NCBI GenBank assembly: GCA_012184525.1
Contig: WOFQ01000032.1
Location: 124,001 to 188,000, forward strand
Length of the DNA stretch: 64,000 nt
Source: Xenoacremonium recifei
Lineage: Eukaryota > Ascomycota > Sordariomycetes > Hypocreales > Nectriaceae
Direction of reading: 5' to 3'
The stretch's first letter is position 1, and each line of letters opens with the position of its first letter. The notes beneath the pieces are model-generated. The model was not told where the DNA came from, searched no databases, and saw only the letters and a program-made list of their open reading frames with translations. Of this stretch, positions 12,401 through 22,653 are shown in pieces. The position numbers were made by a program, and so were the translations under genes.

Positions 12401-15400
12401 AGCTCTTGGCTCTTTGCTCGCCTTGGTCAGCCAACCTTGAACGTCGAGTGACAACCGCGATACGCTGACCTCCGAGGCTGAGCACAACACGAGCTTTGTA
12501 GATCCAACCATCTTGCCACCTCACAGCGAATCAGAATCCGTTCGAAGTAGTCCCGATTGTTTGCAGCGTTTGGAGCCCCAACATGGTTTCAACCCTGAAA
12601 CGGAATGCGTGCAGATCGATCTCGGCGCTACCTCAACGCCAATCAAGGCTTTGCAGCCTACAATTCACCTTCCAGGCCTCCAACACCTCCTCAACAAAGA
12701 AAGACGATATGCTTCACAGGACTCTTTGCTCGCCTACTCACCTTAGCGGCTTGACCGGAGCGGGAAGGCGTTGCACTGCCTCGATACGTGGTAACTCAAG
12801 TGTAACTTGGCGTCGTGTGACGGCTTACAAGAGCCTTTGCACAAGATTCGCCGCAACTCCCGACTCACTCTACCGGTGGTGTGACGGCTTAGGTTTCCAG
12901 AGCCCAAGCAGAAATGTACAACGGTAATAGGGACATTTCTTCCAACAAACGTCGCACTGGGAAATGGGTGGCGACCCGTCCGGCTTCACCGTTGTGTTGG
13001 CCTGTCGTTGAAAGAAACTCGGGAGTGTCGGGCGAGAAAATCGCCGTCCCAGCATAAAGAGCCAATCAGACCCAACGTAGGCATGTCACTAGCACAAGGC
13101 CGCTCCAACAACACATCATCTCTACAATCACGACATGACCATCACAGACTCGAGCTCGCTTTTCGATCCATCTTGGCTTCTGTTACATGTGACGCTTAGA
13201 AAACTGAAAATGACGAGACCATGGTCGACGAGAAAGAAAGCACTACGGACCTAACCTCTTTCGGCCATCCGAAGTGCTCAGCCTCCTTTGATCCAGAAGG
13301 TCACTGATATCAGCGAATCGACAACCAACGATGGTGGGGCAATACTCTAATCATTGGAGCTTGTCCTTCTCAAAAGGGCTCATGCTCCCGCAATCAATCA
13401 CGTTGGCGCTTGAACTCATCAGGTTGGCCTAAGCTGGAGACTGACATCAAGAACCAGCAGTGTATAGGCCCGCGCCAAGTCAAACTAAGCAGGCACTGAC
13501 CGACAGACAGACAAAGTATCAAGCGGTGAAAGCGAAAGAACCGCACCCCGCAAAGCTACCTTCTTCAGAGACAAGCTGCTCAGGGCCACGATCCACAGGA
13601 GCTTAAGCATCTGGGACTTCTCCCCAGATGGGTCTCATCTCAAGGGCCAAGAAAGGCAACCGCCGTTCGAGCTTTCTCTATGTTTGTGATATCTTCACCC
13701 CTAGGCCAATCTCCTACCTATAGCCTCGAACTTGGCAGAGAGGCAAAAGGACCTTTGTGGTCTACGAGATACACAAGAATTCCAGGCCCTCATCAATCGG
13801 GCCTTGAGGCAGTGTTCCTTGGCCTTGTTAGGGTGCCTTGCTCTGGAGCCCAAGCTTGTACAGCTACCCGGATACGATCATCTACAATCTGTTTAAAGTT
13901 TTCCCGCCTCTCGGTACATCGGGGCTTTTCAACGCCGATAGTCGAAGGACTTACACTTTAACGACGCCTTGGGCTCGGATCCGTGGGTCTCGTGCCTGGA
14001 AGCTGTCAGACAGGATGGGATTTCGGTCAGCACCAAAATCCTCGAGCTTTGCTGAGCCCCGGTCAATATAGAAAGTGTCAGATGCGAGGTATTTCTCAGC
14101 AGAAGGCGTCCGCCTTGGCTCGGAAATTTGCTCAAAATGCGAGATGACAGTTGGCGGCCGAGCCACGATGCCGTGACGAAAGGGGCTTCTCTTCTTGGGG
14201 GCGACTGCTTCTTCGAATTGATTCCAAAAGCCCCCTGGCGATCTCCAGGCACAACAAAGTTCGGGGTGCATCACCGCCACGAAACTCAAGGTCCTGTTTG
14301 GTGTTTGGAGACGAAACTGTTGACGGGGTGAACCCCAAATTGACAAGTCGTCCGAGAACACTCATGGACTATGACGAGGCATCGTGGCAGTGAGGAGGTT
14401 CACCGCAAGACCATGTTCGAACTCGAGCCACCGCCCGGGATTTGATGATAGTATTGCATAGCCTACCGATTCCGTGGCCCCGGGTGTGAAGGTGTAGCTT
14501 TAACATGGCCAGATCATCTAGTTGAGGTTCGTGATAGTTGTGGCGTTCAGGATCTTGGATCTACGTGGAAATGCACTTTTTCCGTTCGTGATGGCTATCG
14601 GGAGGCCTCGTACAAGAAATACATCGCCGGTGCTCTGCGTGGCATTCTGAATGCGTAGGAGGTATATTGGTCCTGAATTTGGACAAAAGCTTCATTTTGG
14701 CCATTTTCACGCCTTCCAGACAAATCACTGACTTATACTGATATCAACCAGGAACAGTATTTCTCAGGGCAAGCACACAACCTTCTGTGCGAAAGTGTCC
14801 TTAGACCCCGCCTCTCAACAAACACGATCCTCCCCAATATACAAACACCTCATAGTCAACCCCGGTGAACCTCAATTACATATTCCCTCAACACAGCCCC
14901 GCGACTATAGATCAAACGGACAACATCCGTCCGGGACGGATATCCGCTTCGGGAACTCTCCCGACGGAATCATCAAAACCTTCGTACGGACTGGGCATCC
15001 CGTAGTCCGGCTCTGGTTTGCTTAACCGCCAGAAGTATACATGATGACTCCCGTATCCATGGCTACTGGTGTGCCGAGACCGAGTGACAAGTAGGAACCC
15101 CCGCCGGGGAACATCCCGGGGACCATCCGAAAGCAATCCAATATTTGCTCCACCGTATTGTGGCAGTGCTTTGAAAGTGTATCCATAGAGTTCCAGGTTT
15201 TGATATGCTGTGGGATGAGATTTGGTGTGCGGGAGGAGAGAAATGGACGTGCTTGTAGGTTGTGTCGCGTCATGGAGCGATGTGGTGATGTTCCAAGATT
15301 GTCCCTGTGGACCGTTCAACAACACATTTTCTAGTCATTTCGCTAAGGGGACATCAAAAAATATCCCCGTAGGATAGCTACTCTGTATGAGAAGTCCAAA

Positions 15401-16009
15401 CGGTATCGAGTTGCGGAAATGAATGAGGCTATGCAAAGTATGTTTTGTAACTGTGAGGGGTAATGTTGAGGACCTTCGCTGTGTGATCATGAGAGGACAC
15501 AGCACACAGAGTACCAGAGAACAAGGCGCGCCTGACGCCTTTTGTATTTTGTCATCGAGTATTCAAAAGAAAAAACTTCAAAGAAGATGGTAAGCGTGTA
15601 TGAGCAAATCTAGTGACAGTTAGGCAGCGTTGTATCTTACCCTATACTGGAAAGGGGCTAAGAAATGTGACAAACTCGCGATGTATCGACTTTGGTGGAG
15701 GTTATGAGGTTACAAGAGAGTCTTAGACAATCAGAGTGGCCTAAGATACTCGAGACATGAATATGAAGTAGAATGGACCTGGTGTTGCGGTCATAGTTGG
15801 ACATATCGACAACACCCCCGGGTCTGCTTCCTAGAACACCTAGACATCCATCTTTCTAAACTCCATATAACGCAACACTTAGTGACTCCTGCTGTATAGA
15901 AAGGTGTATCCCAGACAGAAGAATTCATTTCTATAAACCAAAGACTCCAATCACCCTAACTTTTCCCACACAACATCCGTAATATCTCACACCTCCAGAT
16001 CCTCCCCCT
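9423..16009. other. 6.5 kb stretch without a recognisable gene
   Basis: The longest frames are about 135-150 codons (for example near 10326-10778, 13951-14361 and 14912-15325). They overlap on both strands, lack supported splice models and match no domain I know. The stretch includes the Ca2+-ATPase promoter on the left and the 3' flank of the SurE-TTL gene on the right. Base composition is near that of the neighbours. CpA and TpG are not obviously depleted, so I see no sign of repeat-induced point mutation. No terminal inverted repeats, transposase motifs or tRNA-like folds were recognised. It may hold non-coding RNA, decayed genes or species-specific small genes. Confidence 0.5.
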
Positions 16010-18489
16010 TTACCTCCCCAAATCAACCCTCCTCACCTCAACCAAATCCCCATCCCTTCCACCCTCAAACCCAAAGAACCCCCCAACCGCCTCCCTCACA
16101 ACCCCCCTCCAAAACCCCTCCACCACACCCTTCAACTCCCCTCCCGTCTGCTTAAAATCCGGAAACGCATTCACCTCCAACAACCACGCCTCCCCTTCTT
16201 TATCAACCAGAAAATCCACCCCGTACACCTCGAACGCATTCCCCAACGGCTGGAAGTGCACGCCCATGGCTCGTGCCGCCGCTTCGAAGATCTCGCCCGA
16301 GATGTCGCAGATCTGCGTCCAGATGCTTTCCAGCGTGGAGGAGGGGAGCGGGAGGTCCCAGAAGAGACGTACCGCGTTGAGGGATGCGTTGGCGCCTTGG
16401 AGGCAGGTGTTTGTGAGGAAGGCGTCTGGGTTGGAGGAGGAGGTTGAGGGGGGGGTGTAGGGCTGGCCGGCGAAGAGGGCGAGCATGGGGCGGTAGACGT
16501 GCACGGCGAGACGGCCGGTGCAGAGCACGTATGTCCGGATATGGAACTTGCGGTTGTCCTCGAGAAGCAGCGGCGGATGGATATACGGCTGAGCGACGAA
16601 GTGTCGAAGATGCGACGTGGTGATGTAGTCCCCCCCTTCTTCATCCTCGCCCCTATTCTCCTCCCCCTCTTCCTCATCATCACTATCCGGCCTCTCCTCC
16701 TCCCACCCATCAAAAATACCCTGCAACTCCTCCATACTACTAAACAGCCGAATGCCCTGGCCCCGATCACTCATCCCGGGCTTCAAGATCCACCACTCGC
16801 GCTCCTCCTCCGGCCGCTCCTCATTCCTCTCCAAGCTCTCGCGCAGATCAAACGCCTCCACCAGCGCATCGTCCAAGAACTCCGCGTAGTCAACCTCAAA
16901 TGCCTCGCTGCGCTTGACGTGTGCGCGCAGGATCGAGGACGGGTTCTTGGCGACCCAGTGGTCGACTGTTGCGGAGAGGAAGTGTTTGCGGATGAGCGCC
17001 TTGCGGATCATGTAGCTGTTGATCAGGCAGGTGGGCTCGTGGGTGGCTGCGTATTCGAAGTCGATGGTTTCGTAGGCGCTGATCTGGAGGACTTTGGTGT
17101 TGGCGGAGGGGGTGAGGGTTGCGATGGAGGTGTTTTCGAGAGAGGGGGTGGTGATGGTGAGGGCGTCCGCGGGGAAGAGGTCGTTGAGGGCGGATATGAT
17201 CAGGGGCTGGACATAGGGGTCATCATATGCAACAATGGCCTGTATCGGGGCAGTCTGCGTCTCCTTTGGTCGAAGAACCAGCTTGGTTTCTTGTGTGGGA
17301 TCGTTCTTGTCTTCTATTGGGCTGGGACCTGGGTTTCTTTAGGTTGTAAGAATGAGATCTATTGAAGTCTTTGCTCTCCGCCATACAGTACATAAATCAT
17401 GTGCATCATTCGTCATGCATCGCCTGAAGACCATCCCGCGAATCGAAGCCAGCGACGTCGGAGGGAGACACTCACAGTTCTAGCTCTTTCTGGTTGAACT
17501 CAGCCGCGCCGTGCATGAAGTTGGCCTTTAAGGGGGTGACACTGGGACTTGTAAGCAATTGATCGCCTTTGGACAGGGGAAACATACCTCGTGAAGCCCT
17601 CTTTCACGGCCCAGCCATCATTGCCCGGCTCTGACTCGTCCACGCTCTTGTACACGTCGGTAAACTTGGGCGCCCACCGGAAGTGCTTATGCGCATGCCC
17701 CTTTCGATCTCCGTTCGTCTTCCCCGCGTCATTGACCTCGCCGTCCACGCCTTCGCGGATGCTCTCCTCCTCTTCATCCTCGTCGCCCGTCTCGCCCTCG
17801 ATCTCCTGGAAGCAGCCGCCTTCGCGCCAGTAGTTCTGCAGCACGTTGGCCCAGATGACCTTCCTGCTCTCCAGCCCCTCCAGCAGCGGCACATTGACGC
17901 TGTACAGATCTGCGCTGCCGTCCGTCGGCCACTGCTTGTACAGCGCCTCGACGACAGCCACGCTGCGCTTGCACGCCGCCTCGATGATCACTGGGTCGTG
18001 GTTGCGCGTGAAGAAGGCAAAGCTCACCGCCACGGCCTTGCGCTGGCAGATGGCAGCCTCCAGCGCCGCGCCCAGCGTGCCCGAGCTCAGCGCAAACACC
18101 GCCGTGGTATTGCGGCCGTAATTTGGCCCGCTGACGACCATGTCAACCGGCCCGCGGTCCTGGAAGAAGTGATGCAGGCCGATCTGCACACACGACGCCG
18201 GCGTGCCGCCCTCAATGAGAATCCACTCCTCGACGTTCCCATCTGGCGACGGCCGCCGGTGAATCGTGCCCTCGGCCTCCTCACCGTGCCAGACCTTCGC
18301 CGGCCGGTAGTACAGCGGCTTCAGCGTCTGGCCGATCATGTGTGCCTTGCCGATCCAGGAGCGCTGCGTGTGCGGCAGACAGACGCTGACGGTGTGGCCC
18401 GCGGCCTGCAGCTGCCTCACGAGACAGTGCACGTAGGGCGACGAGTGCGGCGACGGCGGGCCGTCATCGTTGGAGACGAGAATGTGCAT
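16010..18489 (-). CDS. PBY1: SurE-like phosphatase / tubulin-tyrosine ligase fusion (Pby1 type)
   Basis: Three exons: 18489-17588, 17547-17476 and about 17321-16010. Donors are GTATGT and GTGAGT. The last acceptor is CAG at 17323-17322; an AAG at 17338-17337 also keeps frame. The product is about 761 residues, close to the roughly 750 of yeast Pby1, a P-body-associated protein of the same architecture. The N-terminal half shows SurE signatures: VSNDDG at residues 5-10 with the metal-binding Asp pair, GTPASCVQIGL and SGPNYGRN, the nucleotide/phosphate monoesterase fold. The C-terminal half shows TTL-family ATP-grasp features: WILKPGMSDRGQGI, RKFHIRTYVL and a late DFLVDKEGEAWLLEVNAFPDF segment with Mg-binding residues. 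Acidic low-complexity loops interrupt both domains. Substrates are not established for this family. The middle 72 bp exon encodes the end of the SurE fold. Confidence 0.9.
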
Positions 18490-19581
18490 CGTGTTGGAGA
18501 GACGTGAAGTTGAGACTCAGGTTCGAGCGGTATCGGCGAGAGTCGAGGCTCTGACGTCGTCTAGTCTATTCGCAAGGAGAAACGCCCCGTCTATGTTCCA
18601 ATGAGAGAGAGGGAGAAGGAAAGAAAGAAGGAGAGAGGGCCTGAGTCAATCAATCCTCCTTGTGACTCCTGGCACAGTTCGTGATGCAGCTGGAAAATGT
18701 TGTCAACGTCAGGTTACGGGCAGGTCAGGTTTGCGAGTCGATGAGGGGCAGACGTGGGGCAGCTTGACACTCGCGGAGACTCACGGCTGTACCTGACGGA
18801 ATCCATCGCTGTCCAGCTTCCGTCCCGACGCTAAAGGCCATCATCAGTGCCCAACATCGGATGAATACCTTACACATTAGAGGCTGTGTATGTTAGACTC
18901 AGAGTCCTTCACAAGCACACGCAGAGTGGCAACAATGGAGACGAGACGTGCATGTGTTTTGTTGTTGTTATTCTCATTATCCTCTCTGCGTAACTCTTCC
19001 CGCCCGTTTCCGACGGGGCCTTGTAATGGGAGAATAAATAACAAAGAAACAAAACTCCACCACCTGTATGCAGAGACACGTCCCTGCATAGTACAAGTCC
19101 ATCATCAACCAGATGCCCCTGGCCAGTCGTTCTCGTCCCGTCCCGGCCCGGCCTACTGGCTAGCTCCCTCTCGGCCGTCCTATAGACCACAGAAGCCAGC
19201 CAACCCTCAGTCGATTTCCATCCATTCATCAATCAGTCCGCTCGCTGTCTCATGCACGACCGCTAGCGAGTCCGTGTTTGTGCCCAAACGCCATAAACAA
19301 GCACCCAAGTCCCCGCTCGCAATTTTTGTTCGTTTCGTTTCGAAAAGGTCAAGTGTCGAAAAGATCCATCAAGTACAAGAATCGGTAGTATGAAAGTGTA
19401 GTCTGTCCAGGCGTGGTTCGAGGTTACCGTCGTAGTGACCATCATAAAACAGCTCGAAGCTACTCAAGACAACCTAGGACCACCATTAAAAGGAAATAAA
19501 ACTAAGGAAACAACAACAACCAAAGGACAACGGCGCCCATGCGCCACGTATTCCGGCCATGTCCGAGATGCGACATGTTGC
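18490..19581. other. Intergenic stretch between two minus-strand genes
   Basis: It contains the promoter of the SurE-TTL gene (left) and the 3' flank of the unrecognised nuclear protein gene (right). A purine-rich GAGA/GGAAA tract lies near 18603-18638. Frames are short and unsupported. I see no gene. Confidence 0.6.
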
Positions 19582-20904
19582 CTAAGCCCGGGTACGCTTG
19601 GAGCTTCCAGGGGTCAGCTCCTCGGCGGCTCGCTTGGTGGCCGCGGACCCGTTGGCCTCCTTCGTACGGCGCCAGGAATCAAAGGTGCTGCTGCGGCGGA
19701 CGTTATACTTCCGCATCGGCGTTCCTTCGTCTTGGATCTTGTTCATGGAGCGAGTTGTCCGCTTGGTGTCTGGAGGCGATACTGGTGCAAATCGGGGCGC
19801 CTCGGGCGTCTTGACCTGCAGTCCACGAGACTTGATTGGTGTCTGGGGGCACTCTTCAGCTTCGTCGCTGTGTGCATCTTCGACATCAGTCGGCGCCTCC
19901 TCCTCTTCAAGCATGGCCGGGGTCTTTTCCGTCTTCTCCGCAGGGAACAGCAGGCGGGGCTTGATGCCAGAGCGGCGCAGAGGTCGACCGAGCACAGTGT
20001 CGGCCTCGTCAAGCTCCTCGTCCTGGAGCTCGTCGACATCTTCTGGGTCATCCTCAGAGAACTTGCGGAAGAACTTCTTGCCACGGCTGCAATGCGAGTT
20101 AGTTTTGTGATGAAGTGAGAAATGTGTAGGAAGAAGCACTTACAATACATAAATCATGCCGTCCTCGCGACGGGAAGCCTCGTCGACAGACTGGACTCCC
20201 TCTCCTGGAATCTTGACGCTGCGTTTTTTGGGCTTCGTCGATTCAGGTACAGAAACATTGCCATAAAATGGGTTCTCCTCGCTGTTGTCCTTGGTAGGGA
20301 TGCGATCCCGCGAGTCGGTGAAGATGTCGATGGGCTCCTCAATCTCCTCCACGGTGAAGCTCTCCATCGAGATGCCCGTGTACTTCTTGGTTCGCTTCTT
20401 GGGCGTGGGCATCAAGTCGTCCTGCTTATCTGTCGTAAAAAGCTCGCGGGCAACGTTGCCGAGAGCCGGGGCGCGTTTCTCACCCTCCGACTTTCGGGGT
20501 GTCTTGGACGGTGTGAGGAGCATATCCTTCGTGCGGGATACGGCAGGTCGACGAGTAACCTTGCCCTTGGCGGGCGTATCTTCAACGGTAGCCAAATGAC
20601 CCGAGGCGCGTCGAACCGAGTCGGGAGCGGGCTGGCGCTTCTTGTGTGGCATGTCGTCGGAATGTGCAGGAGCGTGTGATGAGTGGTCGGGGCTGCGCAG
20701 TGATGGATGTTGTTGGCGGTTAAGAGGATTCGGTGAAGAGGTGCGCTTGGCAACACGTTGAGTTGAAAGCCGTGCAGACTTTCGGGGATGTGCAGGTGTT
20801 GCGTACGGGTCCCAGCTGTCGAGGAATCCGAGGCGTGGTGCAGGAGGTGTTTGTGCTCGAGTCGGCGGCGGAGGGGTGCATGGCACGTCAAACGAGTCGG
20901 CCAT
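19582..20904 (-). CDS. Uncharacterised Thr-Pro-rich nuclear-type protein
   Basis: Two exons: 20904-20144 and 20086-19582. The 57 bp intron has GTAAGT donor and CAG acceptor, and the phase closes to 421 residues. I do not recognise the family. The N-terminus is rich in Thr-Pro and Ser-Pro pairs (PCTPPPPTR, TPPAPR, ATPAHPRK, LTPSKTPRK, MPTPKKR), the minimal sites for proline-directed kinases. It alternates with basic patches (PKKRTKK, KPKKR). A compact, possibly folded segment spans the splice junction (GMIYVFRGKKFF). It is followed by an acidic stretch and a basic tail with several more Ser/Thr-Pro sites. Composition suggests a nuclear cell-cycle or chromatin protein. It is head-to-head with DUO1, and the shared 871 bp promoter carries an ACGCGT box, which supports a cell-cycle role. 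The start at 20904 is the first true ATG. No enzymatic motif is visible. Confidence 0.75.
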
Positions 20905-21775
20905 GATGAACAATGAGGGCAGCGGCACGCTACCGGACAATGGGAAAAGGTGCGTGCGTGAGTCACTGCGTCTCAGTCTGCTCTGAGGTCGCTCTCAGAA
21001 TCCAAACTCAAGAAGGTGATTCACTGTAAGTGCCAGGGCGAGAAGCTGTGTCGAGTTCGAGCGGTTGCGAGTCCGGCGACGGCGGTGAATAAAACTGCGC
21101 AGACGAGACAATGGTAGGGTCGAGGACGGGATAATAAGCCAAGACAGACGGCCACGATGCAAGAATGCGCACACGAGGCGGTTGCTGGGACGATTTTTGT
21201 TTGGTGATGATGTTTAGGGATGGAGGAGTAGGAGATGGAGATTCGTCTCGTCGGAGGTTAAAGGCTCGAATGCAGGAGGGAGGCCGGGCGGGTGGCTGGG
21301 GAATTGGGCAGAGACATTCCCTAGGGCAGTTCAGTTCAGTTCAGTGGGCGATGGCCGTCCCCCCAGCGCCCTGGCACCTGCCGGAAGCCCTTAATCATTG
21401 GCCCCAGCCACCGATGTTTTCTGCACATTTGACCCACTCCAGGTCCTCAGCCCACTAAAAGCCGGACGCGTCGACGGTTACAGGGCGCGTCGTTTTCGCG
21501 ACATGCTGCGCGCCAATCAGCAGGGCACTTCACTGCATCCATCGCAAACACAGAGGGCTGCCCCTCACTCATGGATGGATCCCGCCAACAGCAGCCCTGC
21601 GGATACCTTCTCCATGCCTGAGCCCTGTGCTTTCCTCCATTTGCGCATGACAACATCTGCATAACGTCACTCTGAACTCTCACAGGCCCGTCTCTCCATG
21701 TTTTGATAACATTCAGCTTCCGCACCATAACAACACGATTGCCAGCTACCCCTCACCGATACAGAAGCCGCGCTC
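20905..21775. promoter_or_regulatory. Shared divergent promoter with MCB and SCB-like sites
   Basis: This 871 bp region separates the starts of the unrecognised nuclear protein (minus) and DUO1 (plus). It contains ACGCGT at 21466-21471, the MluI cell-cycle box bound by MBF in yeasts. TTTTCGCG at 21493-21500 is the complement of the SBF-like CGCGAAAA. The two lie within 35 bp of each other, about 275-310 bp upstream of DUO1. A short CAGTT repeat (three to four units) lies near 21328-21344. The binding inference rests on consensus matching only. Confidence 0.5.
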
Positions 21776-22550
21776 ATGGCCGACGAGTCCGACATCACCG
21801 AGTCCGACATCTGGGCGTCGCCCTCGCACAATAAAGCCCCCAAGCCAGAGTCGCGGCCGCGCACTCCCAAAACCCCCAAGACCCCCAAGACCCCCAAGAC
21901 GCCCACGGCCAGCGAGCGAGCCTCCGAGCCTGTCGACCATGAGGCTGCGCTGCGCAAAGAGCTCGAGGGCGTGCGCAACATCAATGAGGCCATCGAGGGC
22001 GTCATTGCGACCCTGGAGCGGGCCGGGGGCAACATGGATGTACGTCGCACGCCAGAGCCCCTCGCGTGCCCGAGCTTGCTGCTGACCGCTCTTCCAGACC
22101 GTTTCCAAGACTGTAAACAATGCCTCCGTCCTCCTTAATACTTGGACCCGGATATTATCCCAGACCGAGCACAACCAGCGACTGATCCTGCACCCGGGAT
22201 GGAAAGGGGCCACCGAGGATGTCGCCGAGCAGGAAGCCGAAGTTCAACGGAGGCAGCTTGCAGCTGAACGACGAGCTGCCGAGGAGGAACAACGGCGCGA
22301 GGATCTTCGACGTCGTCGCGAGGAAGAGGAGGAGAGACGAAGATTGGCTGCAGCTGCCCCAGCCCGGGGCTCGCGAGGCAGTAGAACAGCTACCCGAGGA
22401 CGCGCAAGACCCGCTGCAAGGGGGACCACGAGTTCGAGTTATGTGTCGGAGACCAGCACCACGAGCCAGACAAGCAGTCGAGGGTCCTCTAGTATCGGTC
22501 GAGGATTGAGTTCAAGTCGCGGGCGTTATCGAAGTACTCGAGGGACGTGA
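21776..22550 (+). CDS. DUO1: DASH complex subunit Duo1
   Basis: Two exons: 21776-22039 and 22098-22550. The 58 bp intron has GTACGT donor and CAG acceptor, giving 238 residues. Duo1 is a subunit of the DASH/Dam1 ring that couples kinetochores to spindle microtubules. The N-terminus reads DESDITESDIW, followed by a Pro-Lys-Thr tandem repeat. The conserved helical core (LRKELEGVRNINEAIEGVI then LERAGGNMDTVSKTVNNAS) runs across the splice junction and continues into NTWTRILSQTEHNQRLILHP-GW, the signature I used. A charged coiled coil of Glu/Arg and a Ser/Gly/Arg-rich tail follow. The length fits filamentous fungal Duo1 proteins. Its stop is only 103 bp from the stop of the opposing RNase H2B gene, so the 3' UTRs probably overlap. 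Confidence 0.92.
21863..21905 (+). repeat. Tandem CCCAAGAC-type repeat encoding Thr-Pro-Lys
   Basis: About five imperfect 9 bp units in DUO1 exon 1 encode successive Thr-Pro-Lys triplets. Each gives a proline-directed kinase consensus (TPK). The tract is prone to replication slippage and may vary between strains. Confidence 0.8.
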
Positions 22551-22653
22551 AAACTGGTGTCGACGTGTATCTTTTTGTGCCTCAAGGCATCACGCGCCCC
22601 TGATCTCAGATACCCAAAATAAAATAAATAACACAGCTCGCGTTGGTCTGCGA

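Noticed and set aside
10400..15000. Repeat-induced-mutated transposon in the long gap
   Set aside because: The sequence is not AT-rich, CpA dinucleotides are common, and no terminal repeats or element-coding motifs were seen.
17683..18507. 274-codon plus-strand frame inside the SurE domain
   Set aside because: It shadows the minus-strand SurE exon, whose catalytic motifs and splice sites are clear.
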